NCBI GenBank assembly: GCA_025450255.1
Contig: JANWHV010000011.1
Span: 1 to 5,238 of the forward strand
Direction of reading: 5' to 3'
Source of the DNA: Chloroflexota bacterium
GTDB taxonomy: Bacteria; Chloroflexota; UBA5177; JANWHV01
DNA: 5,238 nucleotides
Positions 1 through 5,238 of the stretch are shown here, piece after piece. The stretch's first letter is position 1, and each line of letters starts with the position of its first letter. Made by a program: the position numbers and the translations under genes. The notes under the pieces are model-generated. The model worked only from the letters and a program-made list of their open reading frames with translations. It was not told the origin of the DNA and did not search any database.

Positions 1-245
1 TGAGCGATCTGCTTGGCGGCAGCGCGTTCGCGCGTGGGGTGGTAGCGATCGGCCTATGCTGCATATCCGGCGCGCTGCTCGCGACGCTTCAAGGATCATC
101 GGTCGCGGCCCTGTTTTGTTGCGCGCTGACCGTGTTGCTGTCCGCGCTGCTCGCGGCCGCTGCCTGGCGGCTGGACACGCTGGCGAGCAAAGGCGCCCAC
201 CATGACCGCCCGGCTAGCGCGCCAAAGGCCATTGCGTTCTGGTGA
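1..245 (+). CDS. C-terminal fragment of a multi-pass membrane protein
   Basis: The frame is open from the first base of the window (first whole codon at position 3) to a TGA at 243-245, so this is the 3' end of a gene starting upstream. About 80 residues are visible. Two hydrophobic stretches, rich in Ala, Leu, Val and Cys, are separated by a short polar turn (LQGSS). They look like the last two transmembrane helices of a polytopic protein. A polar tail with Arg, His, Pro and Ala follows and ends in Trp. The helical hairpin plus short tail would suit a polysaccharide flippase (Wzx/MurJ-like) or a major facilitator transporter. The neighbouring polysaccharide-type genes make a flippase attractive, but no diagnostic motif is visible and the function is a guess. 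A GTG at 39 could act as an internal start, but with no clear ribosome binding site a truncated larger gene is more likely. Confidence 0.6.
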   Translation, partial: SDLLGGSAFARGVVAIGLCCISGALLATLQGSSVAALFCCALTVLLSALLAAAAWRLDTLASKGAHHDRPASAPKAIAFW

Positions 246-332
246 GCGATTCCACGGGTGGGCGGAGTGAATAGGCGCCACAGCCGTTGTCGAATTGGCG
301 TTAGTCAGCCGAAGCACGTTCGGCACCTGATT
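246..332. other. Convergent intergenic gap
   Basis: This 87-base stretch lies between the stop of the left-hand membrane gene (+) and the stop of the DUF4012 gene (-). It has no coding content that I would defend. Its only notable structure is the 6-bp hairpin at 308-324, listed separately. Confidence 0.6.
308..324. terminator. Possible weak bidirectional terminator hairpin
   Basis: GCCGAA (308-313) and TTCGGC (319-324) form a perfect 6-bp inverted repeat with a 5-base loop. It sits between two convergent stop codons, where a shared terminator would be expected. No proper T-run follows on either strand, so it is not a canonical Rho-independent terminator. The call rests on position and stem only. 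Confidence 0.25.
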
Positions 333-2222
333 TCAAGACGCGTGCCGAGGTTTCCAGTCGAAGGTCGTCGAGGCGCCAGGGTAGCATTGCGATTCCGTTT
401 TGGTTACGAGGCAAGCCGAAACAGTGGCGGCGTAGCCGCCGGGTTGGGCCTGGACGTGGAGCGAATACGGGGCGCCCGTGTGTATCGGCGGCGATCGATA
501 GGTCAGCGTAACGGTCTCGGTGTGCCCCGGCGCCACGGAGAGCCCGCCGGAGTATTGGCGAAGACCGTTAATTGTAGCCGGCGCCCACCCTTCCCAGCCT
601 TTCTGGCTCACCAGAATACTGCTGGCGGGCACGATGACGCGGAGGTAGTCCACATACGTAATGTTCTTCCCGCCCTGATCGATACCGAGTACGCGGTTTG
701 GCGGCAAGCTGTTGAGATAGTTGATTGTCAGCACGTGTACCGTCGAGCCGTCAGGGCGTGGCGTGACCGTTAACGAAACGTTTCGCCGAATATACGGATC
801 AACCTTGTTGTAGCCCAGATTGGTATCCACCACATACAGATAATCGCCATTCCCCTGCGTCACGGCGCCGTCGAGTCCGTTTGCGCGCAAGCGCGCCTCG
901 ATCCGAGGGTCCTCAAGATAGATGCTCGCCGTCCTATCCTGCATCGCCTCCATGCCGATCCGCGCCAGCTTAAATGCGTCCGAGGCTGGAAGCCGCAGCA
1001 ACCGGTCCGCCACGGCCTGCCAGGACTGCACGGTGAATTGTTTCTCGTTGAGAACATATTCGTGATAGCGCAATTGCTCCATGGCATTATCGACTGTCAG
1101 GGTCGCGCCACGCCCAGGCACAACGACAGGCCCGGTCAAGGCGAGCAACGGGCGGATGAGCGACGGTTCAATCGCGATGACGCCGTCCGCGCGCACATCT
1201 TGACCTCGAGTATAGAAGGTCAGCATCTGCCGCGCCGAGGTGGGGAAATCGGGCGACCAATTGGCGTCGCGGAAATACCATGCCTGCCAACTTGCATAGT
1301 ACGCGCCGGCCAGCGGCGCCGCTACCGTACCGGGCATTTCTGGAGAGTTAGGGCTCTCCGGCGCAAACTGCAGATCCACGTTGCCGCTGGGCATGATGCT
1401 ATCGATGCGCAGGCCGTCGCGGTCAATATGGAGGAGGCCGGAAAAGCCGATCAGGCCGCCGGTAGGACGCTGCTCATCCGGATCCTGGCTCGCGAGCAAG
1501 AGGGTAGTTCGCCGCTGGGCGAGTGATGCCACATCCAGAAGCGTGCCGAGCGCCTCGTCCGCGGACGTCGAATTTGCGCGGAACGTTGCCAGCAAATGGT
1601 CGGCACTGGATCCAAGGCCGGTCGAACCCGGTAAACTCGCCGCCAGTACTTGTGCTTGCGCCAGAAAAGTCCTGGCGCGCTCCAGACTGCCCTGTTGGTC
1701 CACAAGGGATGTAAGAAGGGTGGCGCTGGCACGCTTGTGGCCGGTCGAATGTTCCGCCTCCACGAGTCCCTGGCCAGCGACGAGGGCGGCGTCCGCCGCG
1801 TGAAGGGACTTGTCGGCCATGGCCACCAGACCGCGCGCGGTATGAACGCGGTCGCCCACCGTTGGAATGCGCGCGGCAAGGCCTAACAACGTTCCGTACT
1901 GGCCCTCGAGCGATTGCAGGTGTGTCACATCAGCGCGCGCCTTGGTAAGGCGCACGCGAACGGTGGCCAGCCGCGCCGCGGTAATATCGCCGGCATTGCC
2001 CACGAGCTGCAAACGCGCCGCCTCGATCTGCCGCGCCGCATCGCGCGCGCTATTCTCGGCATCGTGTACGGGTCCGAGGTACAGATATACCGCGCCGGCT
2101 ACCAGCACCGTTGGGAGCACGACCAGGAGGAGCAATCGGCGAATCGATCGCCACTGGCGACGCCTGGGCGCGGAATAGCCGGCGCGCCCTGGTACACGCA
2201 CGGAAGCGGGCTGGTTGATCAT
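333..2222 (-). CDS. DUF4012 domain-containing membrane-anchored protein
   Basis: This 629-residue protein has a basic N-terminus (about 1-29, many Arg) and one transmembrane helix at about 29-49, so the rest is probably extracytoplasmic. Residues ~52-235 are Ala/Leu-rich, largely helical and partly coiled-coil-like. The DUF4012 core follows, recognised by RPTGGLIGF (252-260), FRDANWSPDFPTSAR (317-331) and ADGVIAIEP (345-353). The C-terminal part (~480-629) looks beta-rich and has two Cys (604, 613) that could form a disulfide. DUF4012 has no established biochemical activity; members often occur in cell-surface polysaccharide loci of Gram-positive-type bacteria and Chloroflexota. Start choice: the ATG at 2222 has a weak GGA at suitable spacing. 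A GTG at 2258 would add 12 residues (641 aa) but has no Shine-Dalgarno, and would lie only ~11 bases from the transcript start of the promoter proposed at 2276-2304. The family call is firm; the start and role are uncertain. The gene lies just downstream of the CPBP protease on the same strand. Confidence 0.88.
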   Translation of the reverse strand: MINQPASVRVPGRAGYSAPRRRQWRSIRRLLLLVVLPTVLVAGAVYLYLGPVHDAENSARDAARQIEAARLQLVGNAGDITAARLATVRVRLTKARADVTHLQSLEGQYGTLLGLAARIPTVGDRVHTARGLVAMADKSLHAADAALVAGQGLVEAEHSTGHKRASATLLTSLVDQQGSLERARTFLAQAQVLAASLPGSTGLGSSADHLLATFRANSTSADEALGTLLDVASLAQRRTTLLLASQDPDEQRPTGGLIGFSGLLHIDRDGLRIDSIMPSGNVDLQFAPESPNSPEMPGTVAAPLAGAYYASWQAWYFRDANWSPDFPTSARQMLTFYTRGQDVRADGVIAIEPSLIRPLLALTGPVVVPGRGATLTVDNAMEQLRYHEYVLNEKQFTVQSWQAVADRLLRLPASDAFKLARIGMEAMQDRTASIYLEDPRIEARLRANGLDGAVTQGNGDYLYVVDTNLGYNKVDPYIRRNVSLTVTPRPDGSTVHVLTINYLNSLPPNRVLGIDQGGKNITYVDYLRVIVPASSILVSQKGWEGWAPATINGLRQYSGGLSVAPGHTETVTLTYRSPPIHTGAPYSLHVQAQPGGYAATVSACLVTKTESQCYPGASTTFDWKPRHAS

Positions 2223-2275
2223 GGACCGTCCGGCGATCCGATCCGAGACGAAGAGCACACTAAAAAGATCAATGT

Positions 2276-2304
2276 ATTATCCGCGTACCAATCCGCGAGG
2301 TCAC
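2276..2304 (-). promoter_or_regulatory. Candidate sigma70-type promoter for the DUF4012 gene
   Basis: Read on the minus strand, GTGACC (2304-2299, 4 of 6 to TTGACA) is followed after exactly 17 bases by GATAAT (2281-2276, 5 of 6 to TATAAT). Transcription would begin near 2269. That leaves a ~47-base leader to the ATG at 2222 and only ~11 bases to the GTG at 2258. It could drive DUF4012 independently of the CPBP gene. Such matches also occur by chance, and the host's sigma preferences are unknown. Confidence 0.35.
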
Positions 2305-2322
2305 GCCGGCTGGAGGCATGAG

Positions 2323-2334
2323 CGCGCTAGCGCG
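2323..2334. repeat. 12-bp perfect palindrome over the CPBP stop codon
   Basis: The 12 bases CGCGCTAGCGCG are fully self-complementary and span the TAG stop of the CPBP gene (2329-2327). With no loop and no T-run it is not a standard terminator. It could be a protein-binding site or chance in GC-rich sequence. Confidence 0.4.
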
Positions 2335-3205
2335 GCAACAGCGCCAGCGGGAAGAAAATAAAAAGCATGGCGTTGATTGTGCCGTGGGCGAGTGTAACGC
2401 CAAGCAGCGAACGCGTGTAACGGACGACTACACTGAAATAAAGGCCCACGCCAAATACAAATACATCGTCAAATAATGAGAGGTGGCCGATGTGCAGGAC
2501 CGCGAATAGGGACGCACTGAAAATGACGCCGCCTCCGGCGCCAAGAAATCGGACCCCGATGCACTGTAGGATGCCACGAAAAAGGAATTCTTCGACCAGC
2601 CCCGTACATATGACCAAGATCAACACGCCGCCGACAATCCAGGCGGTTGAATGCCCATCAACCATTGGCGCCGGCCGCAGAATGCGCCACTCAGTATAAC
2701 CGAGCCCCAGGCCGGTCGCCCAAACCGCGATCTCGAGCGGCAGCATCCTCGGCGACGGCCAGCGAAGATACAGTTGCGAGGGGCGCAAACCCGCCTCGCG
2801 GGCGATCATATATCCGGAGACAAATAATGGGATGCTGGTCAGCACATACCAATAGGGCTGAGCAAAAGACCGCAGCGGCATGCCGGTGCTGGCGATGCGA
2901 ATGATCGGAGCAATGCAGATCGCCAGGTAGAAGGCGCGTCGCCGGTCATCATGACTGCGCGCGGCAAGCACGAGCGCTAGCGTCAGAAATGCAATGTGCA
3001 AGGCAATGCCCAGGCGAGGGTCGCCGTAGGCTACCAGATATTCGGCAATAGCCGCCGCAATCAGCGCGATAGCGGCAATAGTCCGGCCGCTCAAGGACAG
3101 CGCCGATAATTCCTCGACCCGATCGCGCCAGGTACCACGACCCCAACGGGAGAAAATGGTGCCGGTACCGGAAAGATGACCCAAAGTGCGGGGATCAGCG
3201 GTCAC
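2327..3205 (-). CDS. CPBP family intramembrane glutamic endopeptidase (CAAX protease / bacteriocin-processing type)
   Basis: This 292-residue polytopic membrane protein has about eight hydrophobic segments, near 42-59, 66-82, 90-105, 118-134, 155-170, 188-203, 226-246 and 247-290 (the last probably two helices). The three CPBP (Abi, PF02517) motifs are all present in order: EExxxR as E205-E206 with R210 in VEEFLFRG, FxxxH as F234-H238, and HxxxN as H274-N278. The glutamates and histidines form the catalytic site in Rce1-like enzymes, so the protein should be active inside the membrane. Family members cleave prenylated proteins or peptide precursors, or act in immunity or regulation; the substrate here is unknown. 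The GTG start at 3205 has a GAGG ribosome binding site 8 bases upstream and an in-frame TAG shortly before it, so the start is well supported. DUF4012 follows on the same strand. No CAAX-type or bacteriocin-like peptide gene is evident nearby. Confidence 0.92.
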   Translation of the reverse strand: MTADPRTLGHLSGTGTIFSRWGRGTWRDRVEELSALSLSGRTIAAIALIAAAIAEYLVAYGDPRLGIALHIAFLTLALVLAARSHDDRRRAFYLAICIAPIIRIASTGMPLRSFAQPYWYVLTSIPLFVSGYMIAREAGLRPSQLYLRWPSPRMLPLEIAVWATGLGLGYTEWRILRPAPMVDGHSTAWIVGGVLILVICTGLVEEFLFRGILQCIGVRFLGAGGGVIFSASLFAVLHIGHLSLFDDVFVFGVGLYFSVVVRYTRSLLGVTLAHGTINAMLFIFFPLALLPR

Positions 3206-3213
3206 CGTGGCAT

Positions 3214-3217
3214 CCTC
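3214..3217 (-). promoter_or_regulatory. Ribosome binding site of the CPBP protease gene
   Basis: On the minus strand a GAGG lies 8 bases before the GTG at 3205. It supports that GTG as the true start, since an in-frame TAG lies just upstream. Confidence 0.6.
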
Positions 3218-3349
3218 GCTCTAGCTGGAGGCTCTAATGTCACTATCAGACTCGAAACCAATGCTATGCGGTAATCAGGGCCTCAACGCGCCGAGCCAAG
3301 GGATAAACAGGTTATGCGCGTGTGGATTATAGGCTACCGTACGCTTGAA

Positions 3350-3369
3350 GTGTTGGCAATGGCCAATGC
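3350..3369. repeat. Inverted repeat TTGGC-AATG-GCCAA
   Basis: TTGGC and GCCAA flank a 4-base AATG loop. As RNA the stem extends to 8 pairs with two G-U wobbles. It lies ~194 bases upstream of the glycosyltransferase start. It could be an operator-like dyad or an RNA hairpin in a leader. It has no T-run, so it is not a terminator. Confidence 0.4.
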
Positions 3370-3549
3370 GTCTTGCGGAACCGAAAACCCTCCTGTTAAG
3401 ATGCTGGTATGCCACAAGCGGCTCACATTCCGAGGCGTCGCGAGTGCTCTCACGCGCCGGGTCCGTTATGGCGATAGCATCATTGCCTCGATGATCTACG
3501 ATACTAAAGTCAACTTAGCTCAATACCCGTTTTGGGTCCGCATACTGCC

Positions 3550-3555
3550 AGGGGG
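3550..3555 (+). promoter_or_regulatory. Ribosome binding site deciding the glycosyltransferase start
   Basis: AGGGGG lies 7 bases before the ATG at 3563. Neither the upstream ATG at 3314 nor the downstream ATG at 3671 has a comparable site. CATAC (3541-3545) and GTATG (3561-3565) are complementary and flank the site, so a small hairpin could pair over the start codon. Confidence 0.5.
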
Positions 3556-3562
3556 TCCGTGT

Positions 3563-4483
3563 ATGTCTCTACACACTGCTCCACGCGTTACGACTGAGTC
3601 GCCGCCAGGCCACGAGGTAAGCAAGGCTCAGGACTCCGCCAGGACAGTGGTCGAGACCAATCCGATCGAAATGGCGCCGGCCGAGCCGAGGCGGAAGATC
3701 GCGGTGATCATGCCCGCCTACAACGAAGCAGCCAATATACAGCGGGCAGTTGCCGCGGTGCGGCATGCCGTACCCGATGCGGATATAGTGGTTATCAGTG
3801 ACGGCTCGCATGATGCGACGGCTCGCCTGGCAAGAGACGCGCGTGCGCTGGTCCTGGAGTTGCCGCACAATTTGGGGATTGGTGGCGCCGTTCAGACCGG
3901 GTATAAGTTTGTCGCGTCGCGTGGCTATGAGATTGTGGCGCGTCTCGACGGAGATGGGCAGCACAATCCTGTCGAGTTCGCGGCCCTTGCGGCGCCGATT
4001 CTCGCCGGTGAGGCCGATTTAGTGGTCGGATCGCGCTATGTTGTCGCACAGGGCGGTGATGGCCGCGCGACAAGCGGTGAGTATCGGGCGTCATTTACTC
4101 GAGCTGGTGGAATTCGCTATTTTGCCTGGCTGGTTTCCAAGATCATCGGCCAACGCGTGACGGATACGACGTCGGGATTCCAGGTCTGCAACGCCGCGGT
4201 GGCCAGGTTCTGCAGCGATAACCTTCCTTGCGACTATCCCGAAGTCGAAACGCTGGCGGTCCTGGGCAGGGCCGGGTTCCGCATTCGAGAGGTGCGCGTC
4301 AGGATGTTACCGCGCCTGGGTGGCCGATCCTCCATAACACTGTCGCGCTCAGCCTACTACGCGCTCAAGGTAACACTCGCGTTGCTGGTCGAAGTGATGA
4401 GGCGGCCTCGTGGGCGGGAGAACGGCCCAGGCCAACAACTGGGTGTGAAAGACATGCCCGCCGGCGAAACGAGCGCGGCATGA
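3563..4483 (+). CDS. Family 2 glycosyltransferase, dolichol/polyprenyl-phosphate sugar transferase-like
   Basis: This 306-residue GT-A fold enzyme belongs to the GT2 DPM1-like group, which transfers a sugar from a nucleotide sugar to polyprenyl phosphate or a related acceptor at the cytoplasmic membrane face. After a ~42-residue polar N-terminal tail come PAYNEA (51-56), a DGS nucleotide-contact motif (80-82), NLGIGGAVQTGY (103-114) and the metal-binding DxD within DGDGQH (D129, D131). GSRY follows at 156-159, then TDTTSGF (200-206) and GGRSS (253-257) before a hydrophobic, probably membrane-associated helix (~262-279). All core motifs are intact, so the enzyme should be active. The sugar and acceptor cannot be read from sequence. 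The ATG at 3563 is chosen for its AGGGGG site; the frame is open back to 3314 (389 aa), but that stretch does not look coding. The stop overlaps the DUF2304 start (ATGA), indicating co-translation. Confidence 0.92.
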   Translation: MSLHTAPRVTTESPPGHEVSKAQDSARTVVETNPIEMAPAEPRRKIAVIMPAYNEAANIQRAVAAVRHAVPDADIVVISDGSHDATARLARDARALVLELPHNLGIGGAVQTGYKFVASRGYEIVARLDGDGQHNPVEFAALAAPILAGEADLVVGSRYVVAQGGDGRATSGEYRASFTRAGGIRYFAWLVSKIIGQRVTDTTSGFQVCNAAVARFCSDNLPCDYPEVETLAVLGRAGFRIREVRVRMLPRLGGRSSITLSRSAYYALKVTLALLVEVMRRPRGRENGPGQQLGVKDMPAGETSAA

Positions 4484-4878
4484 TCCATCGCTATTACATT
4501 GTGGCGATCGTCGTGTCGTTCGCGCTGTTGATACTCACGCTCGAACTCGTGCGGCGCCGTGCCCTGACGGAGCGCTATTCATTGCTCTGGCTTCTGACGG
4601 CGTTCGTTCTGCTCTTCCTCTCGCTGTCGCCGTGGGCGCTGAAACTCTTATCCAAGTCACTCGGCATTTATTACGCTCCCTCAGCGCTGCTGGTCGTCGG
4701 CATGGGCTTTTTTCTGTTGATCCTCTTGCATTTCTCATTGGTAATCAGTAAGCTAACAGAACAGAATAAGATTCTGGCGCAGGATTTTGCGATCCTCTCG
4801 TTCCGGGTAGGAGAGCTTGAGAAGGACACGGGATCAGAACGTTCACGGGTCGGGAAGCGACAGGCTGAAGCCGGCTAA
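4480..4878 (+). CDS. DUF2304 family small membrane protein
   Basis: This 132-residue protein has three hydrophobic helices (about 5-23, 34-52 and 67-90). A short basic loop (RRRALTERYS, ~25-34) joins the first two and leads into the SLLWLL segment typical of DUF2304 (PF10066). After helix three a polar heptad-like helix (~90-115, including KLTEQNKILAQ) may form a coiled coil, and a charged tail ends the protein. The family has no defined enzymatic activity but is often found beside GT2 polyprenyl-sugar transferases, so it is likely a membrane partner or helper of that enzyme. The ATG at 4480 overlaps the glycosyltransferase TGA (ATGA), which suggests translational coupling; only a weak GAG precedes it. 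The frame is open upstream inside the glycosyltransferase gene (back to 4228), but that part is an out-of-frame shadow. The family call is good; the partnership is inferred from context. Confidence 0.85.
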   Translation: MIHRYYIVAIVVSFALLILTLELVRRRALTERYSLLWLLTAFVLLFLSLSPWALKLLSKSLGIYYAPSALLVVGMGFFLLILLHFSLVISKLTEQNKILAQDFAILSFRVGELEKDTGSERSRVGKRQAEAG

Positions 4879-4888
4879 TCACAACGCA

Positions 4889-4932
4889 TCTGGCCTGGTA
4901 CCCAAATGGGCAGTTGCGGTCCAGAGTTTTTT
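4889..4932 (+). terminator. Possible terminator after the GT2-DUF2304 pair
   Basis: TCTGG (4889-4893) pairs with CCAGA (4921-4925). A smaller CCC-AAAT-GGG hairpin (4901-4910) is nested inside, and a run of six T follows at 4927-4932. The layout resembles a Rho-independent terminator, but the outer stem is short and the enclosed region is long. The T-run also abuts the -10 element of the next gene, so it may only be part of that promoter. Confidence 0.28.
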
Positions 4933-4940
4933 GGTATAGT
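4914..4940 (+). promoter_or_regulatory. Extended -10 promoter for the small membrane protein gene
   Basis: TATAGT (4935-4940, 5 of 6 to TATAAT) is preceded by TG and one base (4932-4934), which makes an extended -10 element. A weak -35 candidate, TTGCGG, lies at 4914-4919 with a short 15-base spacer; extended -10 promoters tolerate a poor -35. Transcription would start near 4947, about 20 bases before the GTG and just upstream of a strong ribosome binding site. The consistent geometry makes this the best promoter candidate in the window. Confidence 0.5.
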
Positions 4941-4953
4941 ATGCATTAGAGTA

Positions 4954-4962
4954 AGAGAGGAG
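4954..4962 (+). promoter_or_regulatory. Strong ribosome binding site of the small membrane protein gene
   Basis: AGAGAGGAG, with GGAG at 4959-4962, ends 5 bases before the GTG at 4968. It is the strongest Shine-Dalgarno match in the window. It fixes the GTG as the start and argues that this short gene is real. Confidence 0.7.
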
Positions 4963-4967
4963 CTTGA

Positions 4968-5201
4968 GTGACAACTACCGTTACCACGACAGTTACCACT
5001 ACCACGATCCTGACGTTCGGCGCGGCCCTTGGCCTGATGCTTACGGTTGCTCTCATTGCTTTTCTGGTGGTCAAGGAGTTGATTTCGGCAAGTGAGGGGC
5101 ATCGCTTCGCACACTGGGGACGGATGCTCAACGTCGGCATCGTTCCTCTGCTGGTCAGCTTTTTGTGCATCGTAGGAGTGAAGATCGCGTCCGCGGGCTA
5201 G
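4968..5201 (+). CDS. Small two-helix membrane protein of unknown function
   Basis: This 77-residue protein starts at GTG behind a strong ribosome binding site and a plausible promoter. The first 13 residues are almost only Thr with Val (TTTVTTTVTTTT). A helix follows at about 14-36, then a polar loop with charged and His residues (~37-52, ELISASEGHRFAHWGR), a second helix at about 54-73 and a short tail. Two membrane helices with a ~17-residue loop fit a helical hairpin. I recognise no named family. It is short but credible because of its translation signals, its hydrophobic pattern and its place after the GT2-DUF2304 pair. Small proteins of this general look (Thr/Val-rich start, two helices) are, as I recall, common in Chloroflexota envelope loci, but I cannot verify that here. 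A role as a subunit or helper of a membrane complex is possible. The GTTACCAC repeat in its 5' end encodes the Thr/Val motif. Confidence 0.72.
   Translation: MTTTVTTTVTTTTILTFGAALGLMLTVALIAFLVVKELISASEGHRFAHWGRMLNVGIVPLLVSFLCIVGVKIASAG
4980..4999 (+). repeat. Short direct repeat encoding the Thr/Val motif
   Basis: GTTACCAC occurs at 4980-4987 and again at 4992-4999, a 12-base period (four codons). It encodes the VTTT units at the start of the small membrane protein and probably arose by local duplication. Confidence 0.6.
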
Positions 5202-5222
5202 GTTATGTGACCGCGATTTGTC

Positions 5223-5238
5223 TTGACACATAAAAAAA
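5223..5238 (+). promoter_or_regulatory. Partial promoter at the window edge (-35 element)
   Basis: A perfect TTGACA (5223-5228) follows the end of the small membrane gene, and the sequence beyond is A-rich. The matching -10 would fall just past the end of the window (about 5246), so only half the promoter can be seen. It probably serves a plus-strand gene to the right. Confidence 0.35.

Larger units (their letters stand above)
3206..3562. other. Divergent intergenic region between CPBP and glycosyltransferase genes
   Basis: This 357-base stretch separates two divergent units and should hold the promoters for both. A plus-strand frame stays open from an ATG at 3314 into the glycosyltransferase. 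Its 83 residues there look unlike protein in this genome: they are rich in Cys, Trp and Ile, with no domain similarity that I recognise. I therefore treat it as untranslated leader. The region has less extreme base composition than the genes around it and carries small inverted repeats at 3350-3369, 3479-3495 and 3525-3537, plus three copies of GGGTCCG at 3459, 3534 and 3553. No convincing -35/-10 pair was found in either direction, and no riboswitch class was recognised. Confidence 0.55.

Noticed and set aside
258..773. 171-codon plus-strand open frame
   Set aside because: It is antisense to the DUF4012 C-terminal coding region, is rich in Arg and Gly, and has no ribosome binding site or recognisable domain. 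It is a high-GC shadow frame.
1038..1526. 162-codon plus-strand open frame
   Set aside because: It lies wholly antisense to the DUF4012 core, whose conserved motifs fix the minus-strand frame as the coding one.
1867..2321. Two overlapping plus-strand open frames opposite the DUF4012 N-terminus
   Set aside because: Their composition is dominated by Arg, Ala and Ser, as expected from the reverse of an Ala/Arg-rich coding frame. No start signals are seen.
3521..3566. tRNA-like or riboswitch-like region before the glycosyltransferase
   Set aside because: The GGGTCCG repeats and short stems loosely recalled a tRNA arm, but no cloverleaf could be built and no known riboswitch core was seen.
3569..4094. 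Minus-strand open frames opposite the glycosyltransferase
   Set aside because: They run through the reverse of GT2 motifs and encode His/Arg-rich sequence with no domain.
4228..4479. Upstream extension of the DUF2304 frame inside the glycosyltransferase gene
   Set aside because: It overlaps the conserved C-terminal part of the glycosyltransferase in another frame. The DUF2304 family sequence begins at the ATG at 4480, which forms a typical ATGA overlap.
4875..5231. 118-codon minus-strand open frame over the small membrane gene
   Set aside because: It is polar and low in complexity, with no ribosome binding site. The plus-strand gene there has a strong site, a promoter and a clear two-helix pattern.
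1..5238. CRISPR array, insertion sequence, integrase or attachment site
   Set aside because: No regularly spaced repeats, transposase-like or integrase-like protein, or long terminal inverted repeats were found on either strand.

Overview
The window is GC-rich bacterial DNA. It holds one gene fragment and five complete genes, nearly all encoding membrane or envelope proteins. The family set (DUF4012, a DPM1-like GT2 glycosyltransferase, DUF2304, a CPBP protease, and a small two-helix membrane protein with a Thr/Val-rich N-terminus) best fits a cell-surface polysaccharide or glycolipid locus. From family knowledge, Chloroflexota is my first guess for the host and Actinomycetota the second. No rRNA or other marker gene is present to confirm this.

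Layout. Positions 1-245 (+) are the last ~80 codons of a membrane protein that enters from the left. It converges, across an 87-base gap with a short hairpin, on a two-gene minus-strand unit. In transcription order that unit is a CPBP-family intramembrane protease (3205 to 2327) and then a DUF4012 protein (2222 or 2258 down to 333). A possible promoter lies between the two. A 357-base divergent region (3206-3562) with several small inverted repeats but no convincing gene separates this unit from a plus-strand unit. The plus-strand unit has a GT2 glycosyltransferase (3563-4483) overlapping a DUF2304 membrane protein (4480-4878) by an ATGA junction. A 77-residue two-helix protein (4968-5201) follows, with a strong ribosome binding site and an extended -10 promoter of its own. 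The window ends at a perfect TTGACA -35 hexamer that probably serves the next gene.

How the genes may work together (inference). The GT2 enzyme would transfer a sugar, probably to polyprenyl phosphate or another lipid at the inner face of the membrane, with DUF2304 as its membrane partner. DUF4012 is a membrane-anchored extracytoplasmic protein often seen in polysaccharide loci. The CPBP protease could process or regulate an envelope protein. The truncated left-hand gene could be a flippase or other transporter. No mobile element, CRISPR array, tRNA or rRNA was seen. The window is unusual mainly in containing several uncharacterised families side by side. I see no clear evidence of a wholly new system.
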